The notes: a model not told the origin generated them from the letters alone. DNA of 64,000 bases from Corticium candelabrum (GCF_963422355.1 NC_085090.1:1295188-1359187), one strand, 5' to 3'. Numbered from the stretch's first letter, positions 27,991 to 39,904 are shown. A program made the numbers and translations.

Positions 27991-30900
27991 ATGGAAGAGC
28001 AAATGTACGAGCGGGTCGTTTTCTACCTTGAAAACGGTTCATATCCAACAGGTAGGCTGACGAAGAACAGCTGTCACACCGTCTCTACGTCCGTGCGATT
28101 GCCGATCCTCCTAACGATGTTGGTGATCTAGGTCTCTCGGAAAGCGAGAAGAGTGGTGTCCGTAAGAAATCCAAACTGTTCCAGCTAGAGGAAGGGATTC
28201 TCTACTTCCAAGACAAGAAACAATCGACACGCAGACAAGTTATCAGAGACGATACGACAAAAAGACAGGTGAACTCTCTAATTTCTCGGAGTTACGGGTT
28301 TCACCTCTAGTTAGCCATGCATGCCCTAAACTGGAGTGTAGCAATCATTTTTAAATTGTTCGGGCCTAACGCGCGCTAAAGGAGGTGACCGCGGCACGTG
28401 ACAAAGCATGACTAGCGTGCGCTACCATCCAGCTAATGAAAAACAGTGTCCCCACCAATTAATCTAATTGACCTAACTGTACGTCCCCAAAGTTATGTTT
28501 TGACTTTGCCACAAACTGGTCATGAAAAACTATAATATGATCCACATTATCGTATATTTTAATATTGGCCTGTAATAAAGACTCTATATACTCCAAATAA
28601 ATAAAAGTAAATAATATATTTAATTGTCTATACCTAAACTGGAAGTTGCGGAAATCGTCTGTTGGTGTAAGTCAGTAATTTCAAAATTGGTCGCCCTCAC
28701 CCTTTGGCAGTTTTGGTACGCCCCTGCTAGTAAACTGCAAGGGCAGATGACAAAATTTCGTCATGTTGACTTAATAAAATGTTTACATTATGTCTTCTCT
28801 GTATATCCAGATTCTCCAAGGATGTCATGTCACTGGAGGTCATCATCTTGGCAGGGACAAAACGCTAGATCGAGTGACAAAGAAGTACTACTGGCTAGGA
28901 ATAGTAGCTGATGTGAAACAACTAGTGAGAACAAGCATGCATAATTTTTTCAGAAGGTGCTTCAAAATACTGTCTCTGCACATTTCATTTCTCAGGTTCA
29001 ACATTGTGATATATGTCAGAGAGTGAAAAGAAAGTTTGATCATCCATCAGAACCGTTACATCCATTACCTGTACCATCTAAGGTCTGGTCGCAAATTGGC
29101 GTTGACTTGGTTGGACCATTGCAAGTCACTAGTAGTGGCAATCAGTATATTGTTGTGGCTGTCGATTACTTCAGCAAATGGCCTGAAGCCAAAGCAATTC
29201 CATCGAAAGAAGCAATTCACGTTGCTGACTTCCTTAACTCACTCTTTCTACGACATGGATTTCCAGAGGTGTTGATATCCGATCAAGGTCGCGAGTTTTG
29301 CAATGCTATCTGCAATGAACTTTTGACAAAGACAGGAGTCAAACACAGAATTACGTCTGCCTACCACCCTCAAACAAACGGACTGACTGAGCGTTTCAAT
29401 CAGACACTGAAAAATGGAATCTGCCAGATGACAAACTGCACAGATGAAGACTGGGATTCAACAATTGAGGCTATTCTATTTTCCTATCGCACTGCTGTTC
29501 ATGCTTCGACCAAATTCACACCATTCTTTCTTTTTAATAATCGAGATCCTCGTATGCCTCTAGATGTGCAACTGCATGCACACCACGTCTCAGATTCAAC
29601 TGCGGAAACCACGATGCATTGCCTGACTGATGAAGAGATGCAACATGATGTAGAACTGCTAGTCAATCTGAAACACCAGTATACAGCAGCTGCAAAACGA
29701 AATATTGTCAAAGCCCAGGAACGCCAGAAAGCTTACTATGACAAGCGCCATAATACATATTCTTTATCTCTCGATCTCAATGACCAAGTTCTTTTAAAAA
29801 ATAGTAAACATGACAGCCGTAAGGGTGGAAAGCTGGACGTGAAGTGGACTGGTCCATACTGGGTGTCAGAACGTCTTCCGAAAGGCTGTTTCAAGCTGAA
29901 AAATGGAAATGGTGCTGTTCTGAAGCAAATCTTTCATGCAAGTCGTCTCAAACGGTATTATCCACCGCAGAGCTACGAGCCATGTGGTACTGGCACTTCA
30001 GACGAGTGCAAAGATACCGTATGCAGCGATTTGAACATGATTGTTTTGCATACACATGGCGTAAGTTCTGTTTATTAGATCAATGAAGATGAAAATGCTG
30101 CAGAAGCCATTGAATGGCACGCGGATGACTTACCTCTTCTATCCCCTGCGTCTGCATGTGTACGTGTGGATGCTTCAGTTGCATTCCAACCTGATGCGCA
30201 ACCTTCAAGGACACATCAAAATGAAGGACAGGTAGAGGTCTTCTACAGTGACAGTCAATTAATCTAAAAATAATGAATGTCGTTAATATACCATTTTACA
30301 CCAACTTCATATGCCTAATAGAGCACTATAGCTGTGTTTGGATATTTTCCACCTTCTGTGCCTTGCAGGGGTTATTGGTGATGGATAACAGGACAGAAAT
30401 AGAGGCCCGTTCATTACCATCTACAACTCAACCATCAGCTTCATCCAGGGAAATCTCAGATGAAACTGACAAGGGAGCTTCATCCAGGGAAATCTCAGAT
30501 GAAACTGACAAGGGCACTGTTGGAAGCAGAAGTATCAAATGTGACAGACGTAAATTACGGTTGGAACCTAAGAAAAGAGTACGTTTCCAGCTTGCGGTTA
30601 GCTCATTGAAAAATATCTTCTATTCTGTAATCCTTCTCTATGATTTGATTTGCCTTATACAGACAAATGAAGATGACAAAGAATGCAGTCAGACAGCGAA
30701 TGAGGAGGAGAATAGCAGAGAAGAAGATGGAAAACGTAAGCGCAAGCTTGATTATAGGGGCCAAACTCAACCCAAAACAAAACGAAGACGTACTATAGTA
30801 AGTATCTCTTTGGGAAACCCTCTGAAAGGTTTAACTTACGTATTCCATGAATTGATTAGGAATCTAAGAAGAACAGTTTCACTATTTCAAGGCGAATGAG

Positions 30901-31624
30901 AGAAATTCTCATGCAAGGCCGCGAGCTTACGGATGAGCATATTTCTCTTGCTCACAACATACTAAAGAAACAGTTTCCACACATTGATGGCCTACAGTCA
31001 CCGTTACTTGCACAGACGAATGGTTTTATCCCAGTCCAGCATGAGGGCATCCAGATACATCACGTCCCTGAGCGAAGCCATTGGGTAACTTCTAGTTGCT
31101 GTGGCCAACATATATCAGTTTATGACAGCAAAGAGGCCGGTTTTCAACTTAGTACTTCTCTCAGTCACCAGTTAGCCTTGATTTATAGGCTGGCGGTAGA
31201 AGATGATAGCGAAGACGATGATGATGGAAATGATCCCATCAACTTGTTTGTTCAAAAGCCCTATGTCCAACAGCAGAGGGGAGGTTCGGATTGCGGACTG
31301 TTTGCCATTGCATTTGCTGTGCATCTTGCTTTTGGAGACAATTTATCGACTCTGCAATTCGACCAGGCACTGATGAGACGGCACCTTCTCAAATGCTTTC
31401 AGCAGAAAGAAATGATGCCTTTTCCGCAGATGACAAAGACCACGGCTCATCGTCCCAAGAGACTTCGCGGTGTCATGATTGAGCTTTGTCGTTGGTGCTT
31501 GATGCCCGAGACATTTGCTGCTACAGTGAAGTGCCAGAAATGCGATGATTGGTGTCATTTGAAATGTGCTAGACCGATATTGCCTACTAGGAGCAAAAAA
31601 TGGACCTGTGGTAACTGCAAGTAA
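27991..31624 (+). CDS. Ginger1 transposase: integrase + Ulp1 protease + PHD finger
   Basis: Proposed exons: 27991-28268, 28811-28923, 28995-30060, 30079-30231, 30369-30578, 30663-30797 and 30860-31624, all with GT..AG borders. Domains in order: an N-terminal FYLENGSYPTG motif; the HHCC zinc-binding region (CHVTGGHHLGRDKT and HCDICQRVK); an integrase core with GVDLVGP, ISDQGREF and NGLTERFNQ acidic residues; and a GPY/F module (KWTGPYWV..FHASRLKRY). An acidic/basic linker (30369-30797) contains a direct repeat of SSREISDETDKG. Next is a Ulp1-type cysteine protease with SHWVT, YDSKE and QQRGGSDCGLF (His, Asp, Gln, Cys). The end is a PHD finger, CRWC..CQKCDDWCHLKC..CGNC. The reading frame changes near 28051, so exon 1 has a frameshift or an unseen splice. 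Otherwise no disabling change was seen. Function: cut-and-paste integration; the protease may cleave SUMO/ubiquitin-like conjugates. Confidence 0.82.
28315..28726. mobile_element. hAT-derived MITE inside the Ginger1 intron
   Basis: Its left part has GGGCCTAACGCGCGCTA, as in the hAT at 40276. Its right part (CTATACCTAAACTGGAAGT..CAGTAATTTCAAAATTGGTCG) matches the right end of that hAT (about 43020-43090) and ends TACGCCCCTG. CTAGTTAG and CTAGTAAA flank it as an imperfect duplication. It lies within the first intron of the Ginger1 gene. Confidence 0.65.
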
Positions 31625-32179
31625 AAATTCTGCATGCATACACTAGCTGACACTATACACATGTATATAGTTCGTGTTTGCGTTCAACGTGCATTACTGT
31701 TTGCATTGTGTGTATGATGAGCCTAGAACTTTGTTTAAACTGTGCTGTACGTATACATACGTATAGTGGGAGGCTGCAGTACAAATGAGAAACCTGGAAT
31801 GCTGTGTTATGTTCCCTAGAAACGTGGTTAAATATATCATGATTTAGGCCCATTAGTAAATTCCCTGCTGCATGGAGGCATTTTCAATACCGAAACACCG
31901 GCCGTTCTGGGTTTTCCTAGAACATTCAGAGTGAGCTGCGTTTCCTAGCTCCGAGACCGATTTCCTAGGAAATCTGTCCCGCCCGATACCGATTTCCTAG
32001 AACATGCAGGGCGTGACGGATTTCCTAGCTCCGAGACCAATTTCCTAGGAAATCCGTCTCGGCCGGGACAGATTTCCTGCCGGGACGGATTTCCTGCTAC
32101 ACCGGGCGTGTTGAAAGTAGGCGGAGTAACAATGTCTTGTGGGTTACAAGATAAACAAACATGATTTGCTCACGCAGCG

Positions 32180-32935
32180 CAGTGGCGGATCCAGGGATAG
32201 GCGCGAGAGGCGCGCGCCTGTACCTCACACGTCGTCGACTACTGGTAGTGCGCGTTTCATCGACTCCCACGTATCGTTTGGGCTAACGTGCACGTGTGTT
32301 TCATGCATGAACTCGAGCTCTGGAACTTTAGCGCGCCAGTTTGGCACAAAGCACACGAGCTTGTCTTGGACTACTAGTGTTCTTCGGTAGCCTCGCGTAG
32401 CCAGACCCTACAGTACTCGCTTCGCTTTGCTTTAGCGGGTAAGGTCTGGCTACGCGAGACTAGTTCTACGAAAGTTGCGAGAACTTTCCACAGGAGGGTC
32501 GACTATCTAGTTTTCGTTGTTGGCGGAGAGAAGTCATTGAAAGATGTACGGTCATAAGCGTCCTCCTGTTCCTGGATCCAACTGCTACAACAGAAGAAGC
32601 ACAATCACAGTGACGGTGACATTGTTTTCAGTGATGGTTGTATTGTCGGTCCATCAGATTTCTTCTTCAGTTCTGAATCAGTGATGTTACTTTTCCACAC
32701 TCCTCTGTTTTCTGATGTTGTATATCAACCTGTTTTGCATGTGTTGAGTAAAGTGAAATACAGTTATAATATGAAAATATCACAAACTCGACCTCATTTG
32801 AACTGATGACTATAAGATATTCCTAGAGGGCCAGCTGCGAAAATGTTGAACATGGACACGTGACTAACTGGTGACGTCATTACCGAACCTGACAGACCGC
32901 GCCTGTACCTGGTGAGAATCCTGGATCCGCCACTG
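32180..32935. mobile_element. hAT-like non-autonomous element
   Basis: TIRs CAGTGGCGGATCCAGG and CCTGGATCCGCCACTG, with GCAGCG flanking both sides (32174-32179 and 32935-32940, overlapping one terminal base). The corresponding site in copy A is uninterrupted (GATCGCGGAGTGTAGAGATGTG). No transposase inside. Confidence 0.78.
32388..32462. mobile_element. 75-bp palindromic MITE
   Basis: TAGCCTCGCGTAGCCAGACC is followed after a short loop by its inverted copy (GGTCTGGCTACGCGAGACTA). It is nested in the hAT-like element at 32180-32935. The terminus resembles that of the MITE at 6766-7298. Confidence 0.75.
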
Positions 32936-33577
32936 CAGCGTACGTGTAGAGATGTGCCTAAGAATGTTTTAGTGCGTAGAATGCCGTGGCTAGCAACAGA
33001 TCTAGGCATCGATCCTGCATGGCATCGATCCTGCATGGCATCGATCCTGCATGGCATCGATCGATACTTAGGTGCACAGCGACGTATGCTTACTGTCTAC
33101 GCATGGAAGACGATCTGCGTCTCTGAAATTGGTCGCGCACGACCAAAGATCGGTGATGACTTTCAGAACAGAAGAGAAAATATGTGAATTTATGTAGTTC
33201 GAGAAACAATTAATTAGATGTATCTGATGTAAAATCACTTATTTGCACTTGGTCTCTTAGATGGGTATTGATGGTTGTTTGTTTGCGTTGTTGTCCACTA
33301 AATATCAAACAACGTTTTGCAGATTAGTAGAGCCTAGTGAAAATCTTGTTTTCTTGTATATATGCATCTTCTGTCTCTTTCTGCCATTTAGTCTGTCCGT
33401 CCGTTCATCTTTTCTTTGAATGGTGACACAGCAAACTGTGCTGCTGTAGAACCAGCATATGCAGGCAAGAAAATGAAGACAAGAACTATACTAATCAGCA
33501 TGCAGCTATGCGCATGCATGCAGATATGAGTGTGTATACAGAGATGCAATACAAGAGTGATCAGTGGGAAAATGTCT

Positions 33578-33756
33578 AAGTTAAATTGACTCATCAACGG
33601 TGTAAAGTAGGACTTCTTATATGACTGAAACATTACTAAGCTTATTACGTTAATTGATTTAGAAATTTTAGCTTTGTTATCGTCTTGCGACTAGAAGATG
33701 TAATGGTTTGTATCGAAGAATAAAATAATCTGTCTGTCTATCTGTCTGTCTGTCTA
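33578..33756 (+). mobile_element. Short retroelement 3' end with (TCTG)n in copy B
   Basis: 153 bp ending GAAGAATAAAATAA followed by (TCTG)n lies exactly between the two segments that in copy A flank the interrupted TCTG tract. The end resembles the 3' end of the RT element at 18830-18884 (GATGACAATAAAACAAA(TCTG)n). Probably a heavily 5'-truncated insertion of the same kind. Confidence 0.5.
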
Positions 33757-34270
33757 ACGTTTGCTTGTTTTTTGTGTACAGTGTATTGTTGTCCAATATT
33801 ATTTCTGAACCAATACCTAATTAATTTTGGCTGTTCCTCGGTCTCTTTGTCTATCTCTGTTGTTTGGTTGTTCTTTGTGTGCCTTGGTAGTGTATTCAAG
33901 ATTGTTTCTTTTTTGTAATAATTAGCTTTTGCTTTGAATTAGATCGATCGGTGATAATATTTCATTGAAACTTTTGTACCACTTCTCATGTTTCTCACTT
34001 TGTGGCATTATCAGTATCCTGGTAGAAGCGTTCCTGAAAGTATACGCGTCCAACCAAACTTGGCGTTGCAGAGTAATGTAGTTTTTTAGTTAAAGTGTGA
34101 GGGAATAGTCTAGCTCTAACTGAAGTTCCGAGACTATACGAATATTATACTCTAGCGAATTTAGTGTAAAATGCAAACGTTCTAGTCCGCTGTCAAGCGA
34201 CTTTCCACTTTGCAAACGTAGTGTTATATCTACAACTGTAGTCGTCCTCGCTAGTGCAACAACACACAGA

Positions 34271-34610
34271 TGTTTTTTGACCTTGTAACCCACAAGAGAT
34301 TCTTACTCCGCCTACGTACTTTCGACACGCCCGCTACCAGACGAGCCGAGATTTGCCTCAAAACGAAACGTCAGACACGCGAAATTGTGATCGACAATGT
34401 CGTGATGACTTCGGTATTCATATGAAGCTAAATACAAACGAAAAGAAGCAGGTCGCACTCGATTTCGGCTCATCGAGACGTCTGGGAGACGCGTGAAAAT
34501 TATCATGGCCATCGTCACGTCGTTCGCGTCCGTCTCGTACAGCTGCAAGAGTTGGAGAGTGCCGATTCGAGGCGCAATAAATGCGAAACCAAATAGTCCA
34601 CACGACCAAA
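34271..34610 (-). repeat. Right TIR of copy B, inner part
   Basis: Inverted match of 15540-15870 with a few small indels. It is broken at GACCAAA by the element at 34611-36223; the outer part follows at 36224-36339. Confidence 0.82.
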
Positions 34611-36223
34611 TAGAGCGACGCCCCTGTATATAGACTGAGCTTTGTTAAAGTCCATAGTAAGGAGAATTAGTAGAGACTGTGATTCCAGACGCGGGACTTT
34701 CAAAGGCTTGAAACAGTTATGCTAGGACGGTAAACATGATCCTTCTCTGCGACCCCGTTCATCGGACACCACCATCATTCACCGGACACGACCTCCCCCA
34801 TGAAAACGCAAAGGCAATTCTGCAACTTCGCACCTGAGATAGGTTTTTAGGTGACTAGCAGCTAACACAACAACACTATCACTGTCTCCGTTTGCTACTC
34901 TCCAGGAGAGATAGCGCACGCTCACTGAGTCGAGGTAACGCCCCTTTCGTCGGACGGTCGTTTTTCTTTGCAGCAGCAGTCTGCAGGTAATAATGTCATG
35001 AGAAAGAGTTGGAAGGAAATATCGTACGGCCCCCAATTCGTTTGACCTTTGTTTGACTTAGCAACGGTTATTAGCGGAAACTGCTGAATTTTCTCTGCGG
35101 ACAAGCTCACTCTGTTGGCATCTACTAGCCCTCCGGTACTGTCTAGTCTTCCCAGCGTAAGAATTTGAACTCCTGAGTGTCTTGCAGCACAACTGCACAG
35201 GCTTGATGCACCGGATGTAGCAGACGATTCACGTCATCCATGTTCGAGCTTTGTGGTGAGCACATTCTCCCAACTCGCACAGGAACAGCCCGTGCTTTCC
35301 TTTCAAGGCCCCTAAGTTGTTACTCGGCTCTGAATAGGACGTGTGCAGGTGTTTCTATCTCAGTTTGATATCTACCATTGCCTGACCTTGCACCGTCACG
35401 AAGTGCAGCACGTCATCGTTGGTACAACCAGCTGTACCGAATGCAGGAACTTTGTTTATTATCAGAGCAGCTAGAACCTTCACCCCTACTTCTCCTAGGT
35501 AAAGTTGAATTAGATTACGACAAGTCCTTGTCAACGCGCGCTACGCAGCGATCGACTTTCTTCGCAAAGGCTAGAAGAGCTTTTAAGCACTTCAATCCTG
35601 CCCTCTCATCGGTTTCGGTTGTCGTCTTCTTTGTTGAACGGCTAGTTCGTTCAAGCGACATCTTTTACACGTCCTAGTGGGGGCGTGGTTGTAGGAGAAA
35701 TGACTCAGAATTGCCATCAAGCACTCTAGGCAAGTGTTCTGCGTTCTGCGGCGTTTCAGATAGCTGAATTTAATCAACTGCAGTTATTTGAAACCTAGAG
35801 CTGTTGCTGAGAAGGTAGGAAGGCAAGAAAATGGGTGTCCGACGATTGGGGCCGTTACTACGGGCGTTTGACCGACTGTAACTCATACAGATCTTGGCTG
35901 ACATGCAGGGTAACAACACGATTTGTAGGTAAAGAGTTTTTGATTAGCAATATATAAGTAACTAGGCTGAAGGATGCGTGTGTGCAATTTAGACGCTACT
36001 GTCCGGTGAGCGATGCGTTTTTCCGATGAACGGGGTATGCAAGGCTCCACGCAGTTTTCAATCTCACTCTAAGCAGAGAAGAAGTACAATGCTCTCTTTT
36101 GGTGTGCTCAATTACAACTTGGATGTCTACATTTATGATGTAGTAGGGACTGCGTTCAAAAACGAATAACTGAGAACTCGCGTCCGGAATATGATGGTGT
36201 CCGAGGAACGGGGCCGCGCTCTA
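34611..36223. mobile_element. TIR element inserted in the copy B right TIR
   Basis: The outermost ends TAGAGCGACGCCCCTGT and (inverted) TAGAGCGCGGCCCCGTT are similar. A stronger inverted pair lies at 34755-34790 (CCCCGTTCATCGGACACC) and 36181-36215. The interior (34.8-36.2 kb) has no recognisable gene; the 99-codon frame at 35378-35677 resembles nothing I know. Confidence 0.6.
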
Positions 36224-36339
36224 GTTCCTGCAGGTGGCCGAAACCAAATAAGCCCTAGTTAAATGGTCTCGAGAACCAAATAGGAGCGAGATAATTGCCC
36301 GCGACCAAATGGTCTCCACGACCAAATAGTCCCTGTACA
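36224..36339 (-). repeat. Right TIR of copy B, outer part
   Basis: Inverted match of 15391-15535: CTGCAGGTGGCCGAAACCAAATAAGCCC..GACCAAATAGTCCCTGTACA. It gives the right terminus of the element. After it, 36340-36477 carries degenerate TTCGAGATCNC repeats. Confidence 0.8.
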
Positions 36340-36802
36340 ATCGCTTCGAGATCACAGAGAATTGGATTCGAGATCGCTGGGAGTCACGAGGATTTCGCTT
36401 CGGGATCACAGTGACTTGGCTTCGAGATCGCTGTGAGTTGTGTACAATAATCGATATCACAGTCCGTTGGATAGATTTGTAATAGTTCTAGGGTTTTTTG
36501 GGGTGCCTCTAAGGCGCCTGCGCAGTGCTAGTTTGGCGGGCTTCGTTGTGTTGTTGAATTAGAGTGCTAGACATATATTGGCGACGAGGCAAAGAACGAA
36601 ACATGGCGTCGATGATCGGGAAAGTGGGAACCTTCAATGGAACTCCAGATGAATGGGAACACTACGTCGAACGGCTAGGGTTTTACTTTACCGCGAACAA
36701 GGTGACTGACACAAGGCAGTGTAGTTGAGCGTCTGTGGCGCTCAAACATACAAACTCATTCGCAATCTTCTCGCGCCGCAGACACCGGATGCAGTCGACT
36801 AT

Positions 36803-39800
36803 CAGCGGCGGTTCCAGGATTTTGCTGAGGTGGGGGCACAGCTTATACAGTATATCTAATGTACAAATGCATTGATCTAAGACAGGATAATCAATATTAA
36901 TATACACTATGCCAGCACTATGCCATATATGAGACTAGAACATGCATAATTCGTTGAAGGTATAGATCAAGAGAAATTTTTCTTACCAGAGAAGCTAACA
37001 AAAGTAATTCACCATTTTAAATGACTAGAAGAAATACCGACATCAAGAAGAGATAGCATTTGAGTGACTAGATATATTTACTCAACTAAGAGATTAGAAG
37101 TGTTAAGAGGAGCAACAGATTCATCCTGAACTGGATTCAGGAGCAACATAGGTCTAGGGTGTGCTTGCGCGAAACGATTGACAACTGCATCAATGTTTAA
37201 TTAAAGGTACAGACTGGTGGCAGAACAACAAAACCAGAGCATTCAGACGGGCCTGTGACATTGTGCTTCGTAGATTCGTTTTGATTAACTTGAGTGCTGA
37301 GTTAGCGCGTTCGACATTAGCTGATGTGACAGGAATGACGACAAGAAGGTGTAGAATTCGCGCTATATTTGGATACAGCAAGGAATTTGTCGCCTCCATT
37401 GTCTCCTTCAAAGTAACTGGGAGAGTCTCACGTGTCTGGAACGCATTGTCCCACTTCTTGCGCCATCGGTTGATCTCAGCTGAGTAGGATGAAGCATCGG
37501 GTAGGTCTGACTCATAAGCACTAAAGATGTTGATGATGTTCTCCTCTTTTAAATTTCTCATGTTGGCAGGGAGAAGGAGAAGGGCTTGAACGGCCTTTTC
37601 AGAGAGACTAGTGAACCGACTACACAACTCTGAAATCAAAGAATCTATAGAGGGTATGAATACAGATGCCCGCCAATATGAATCGGGACTTGATACAGGA
37701 AGATTGCTTCGAAGAGTTTGACGTGCCGCCAAACGAGGAATTTCTGACGTGTCTCTTCCAAACAGACTAGTCATCAAGCAGATGGAGTCGTATATGTTGC
37801 GAAATGTGTCCACAGCCTTTTCCCTGTGCTCTTGGAAGAGCTGAACAGTGTTGGAAATCTCTAAGTAGGCCTCGAGGATATCCAAGTGAGACCCTTGTAG
37901 AAGAACACTGAGGCCCTTCAAGTAGCCAGAAACAAACGCATTGCAATGAAGAGTGACAATGAACTTGTCCGATGACAGGGCTCGTAGCAGACCATTTGCC
38001 TCCATCACGGACTTAGCGTCAAACGTATTGATTTCTTCTGGGTGGGCCATGCGAGCTTCTGACTGCTGATCAATGGATGGAACTGGACTTTGGCCACAGA
38101 TTACCTCAAGGCAGTAAATGGTGGCCTCGTATATCTTGATGAAATCAGAAATGGCGATATGACGCTCAACCCAACGTGTTGCAGACAACAACTTTAACGT
38201 CAGGCTACATATCTCCAATTTCCCCTTCTGCTTTCGGTCTAGGTTAAGCACGGCAGTGCAAGTTTCTAGGCAGCGCTGTCTCTTAGGGGAGTATTTGAAA
38301 AATACCCCAAGAGCTTGCAAATCGAATAGCATACATTGAACAGATTAACCGCACAAGCCTTAGTAAGAGCGAGATTTAACTGATGACTTGCACAATGAAA
38401 GTATCGTGCCTCAGGAACAACTTCTCTGAATATAACTTGGCATCCGTTTAGATGACCACTCATTGATCCTGCACCGTCGTACGTCTGGGCGCAGCATCGT
38501 TTTGGATCCAAACCAACACGTTGTAGCTCACTCTAGATCTTGCTGCTGATAGCGGATCCAGTTATAGACTTGCATTCCACAAACGCTATTAGTTTCTCCA
38601 CTGCTTCTACCTCCTTTTCATATCGAACTGAAATGCCAAGCTGCTCTCGTCCGCTTACATCCGTGACCTCATCTGCCTGTATGCCATAGAAATGCGATTT
38701 CTTGATTTCTCTCACAATGGTTGCAATCAGCTCATCACCCATACACAACATCAGCTGATTCTGTGCAGTGTTTGAAAGATACTGGGCATTCTTGGGACAA
38801 CTTTCCAGATGCTGTTTGAGAATGAAATCACCTGATGCCACAGCAAAAAGCGAATGAGGGCGTGAAAGTTGCTTTGCGGATCACCATCACTAGTAAGATT
38901 ATCACGATGACCCGAAGGGACAAACTCTGTCTACCAGCAAATTCAAGGCAATGAAGAATGGAGAATAGGATGTCCCTGTTTTTGCGCACCCGCTCTTGTG
39001 ATCTTTGACTGATCGTTGCATCAATACGTTGCTGAAGATTGGCTGAAATGGATGTGAACTCTTTAAGCTTGAACATTGAGTCAGCATAGTACTAAAGTCC
39101 ACCATGAATATCAGCATCTCCACTAATCATTTTGAAATTACGATGGAATTTCGTGATAAGATTATCAGCTCTGCGTGATCCATCACGGTGGACAGTTGGG
39201 AAGAGAACACAAGGTATGCAGAAAACACCAGCCTTGGACAAATCACCATCACCATCATAGTAGCCTAACAACTGATGCTTGTCAAAAAGACTTCTCTGGA
39301 GGAACCGTTGTGACGTTCGTGACTGTTTCCTCTTGTCCTTGACATGGGAGAACGGCAATGAACAACCAGCTGCTGGCTTCCTCTCTCGGATAATCTCCAG
39401 CTTTTGAGCGTCACTTACTGAGTTTCCATCCAAGACATCGCGTATTACAAGATTGACGGACGGCGATGAATGGCTAGTTAGGAGAATCAACACTAGTATC
39501 TACCTCAGATTCAACTTGAGGTTCGGAAACAGCAGACTTGACTGGGACTTCTCCGGAAACGTCATGAATACTACAGACGATGGGGTGACTGTCAGACTTC
39601 TCAGAGGAGTCATCACAGTCCGCAACACAAGTTCGCTTTGCAAAAAATCCATCAATTTTCTGCTGTGCAGGACGCTTGGGTTGACTGTTCGACATCTGGA
39701 CAACTTTGAGTCTTCAGCGAATCGATTAGCCTCGAACTTCCAGACCTCTCCGTCGTACATCAGGGCTGGACAATTGGCGTGTCTAGACGGCAAATTGGTA

Positions 39801-39904
39801 CTCACATTCTGAGGAGAAAGATGACCTCTTGAACAGAAAATCAAGGTCGATAATATTGAGGGGGTGGCACGCGCCCCTCGCGCCCCCGTCTAGACACGCC
39901 GCTG
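36803..39904 (-). mobile_element. hAT transposon 1 in gypsy gag
   Basis: TIRs CAGCGGCGGTTCCAG (left) and, inverted, CAGCGGCGTGTCTAGA (right). Imperfect 8-bp flanks TCGACTAT and AAGTCTAT. Gypsy gag reads on across the two sides. It carries its own transposase on the minus strand, opposite to the host retrotransposon. Confidence 0.8.
37190..39812 (-). pseudogene. hAT transposase (TTF-type finger, DUF4371, dimerisation domain)
   Basis: The N-terminal frame (39474-39695) has MSNSQPKRPAQQKIDGFFAK, a PCNA-binding-like start common to this group. Next come a TTF-type zinc-finger region at 39092-39493 (GVFCIPCVLF, LFDKHQLLGYYD) and a DUF4371-type catalytic region at 38266-38841. That region has GIQADEVTDVSGREQLGISV, CAQTYDGAGSMSG and HCASHQLNLAL. 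The C-terminal hAT dimerisation domain ends 37190-38332 with LLVVIPVTSANVERANSALK. Frameshifts at about 38320, 38520, 38830 and 39090 break the gene. It resembles P52rIPK/ZMYM1-like hAT proteins. Confidence 0.82.

Larger units (their letters stand above)
27651..32101 (+). mobile_element. Ginger1-type DNA transposon (TIR TGTAG, CCGG duplication)
   Basis: The 4451-bp element begins TGTAGTAGGAAATCCGTCTCGG and ends CCGGGACGGATTTCCTGCTACA. It is flanked by CCGG on both sides (27647-27650 and 32102-32105). Removing the element and one CCGG restores the copy B TIR sequence. Ginger1 elements are known for TGTNR-type termini and 4-bp duplications. The single encoded gene has integrase, Ulp1 and PHD domains. 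Subterminal regions carry repeated GGAAAT and CTCGGCCGAGAC motifs. Confidence 0.85.
32102..34270 (+). repeat. Interior of copy B shared with copy A
   Basis: Matches 15826-16482 (to ..GTCTAAG) and 18885-19384 (from CGTTTGCTTG). It is interrupted by a hAT-like MITE at 32180-32935. In place of the RT insertion it has a 153-bp unique piece plus (TCTG)n at 33578-33756. No coding sequence was recognised. Confidence 0.8.
26741..36339 (+). mobile_element. Transposon copy B: deletion derivative of copy A, multiply interrupted
   Basis: The left TIR (26741-27646) continues at 32102, and the interior runs to 34270. The right TIR is 34271-34610, resumes at 36224 and ends TCCCTGTACA at 36339. Removing three insertions leaves an element with the same left interior as copy A but no integrase, OTU or Ulp1 genes. 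The insertions are Ginger1 (27651-32101), a hAT-like MITE (32180-32935) and a TIR element (34611-36223). It is non-autonomous; mobilisation by copy A-type proteins is inferred. Confidence 0.72.

Noticed and set aside
30860..31624. Independent host SENP/PHD gene
   Set aside because: It lies within the Ginger1 TIRs and continues the same exon chain as the integrase.
35378..35677. 99-codon frame
   Set aside because: No recognisable motif, inside a non-coding TIR element; likely chance.
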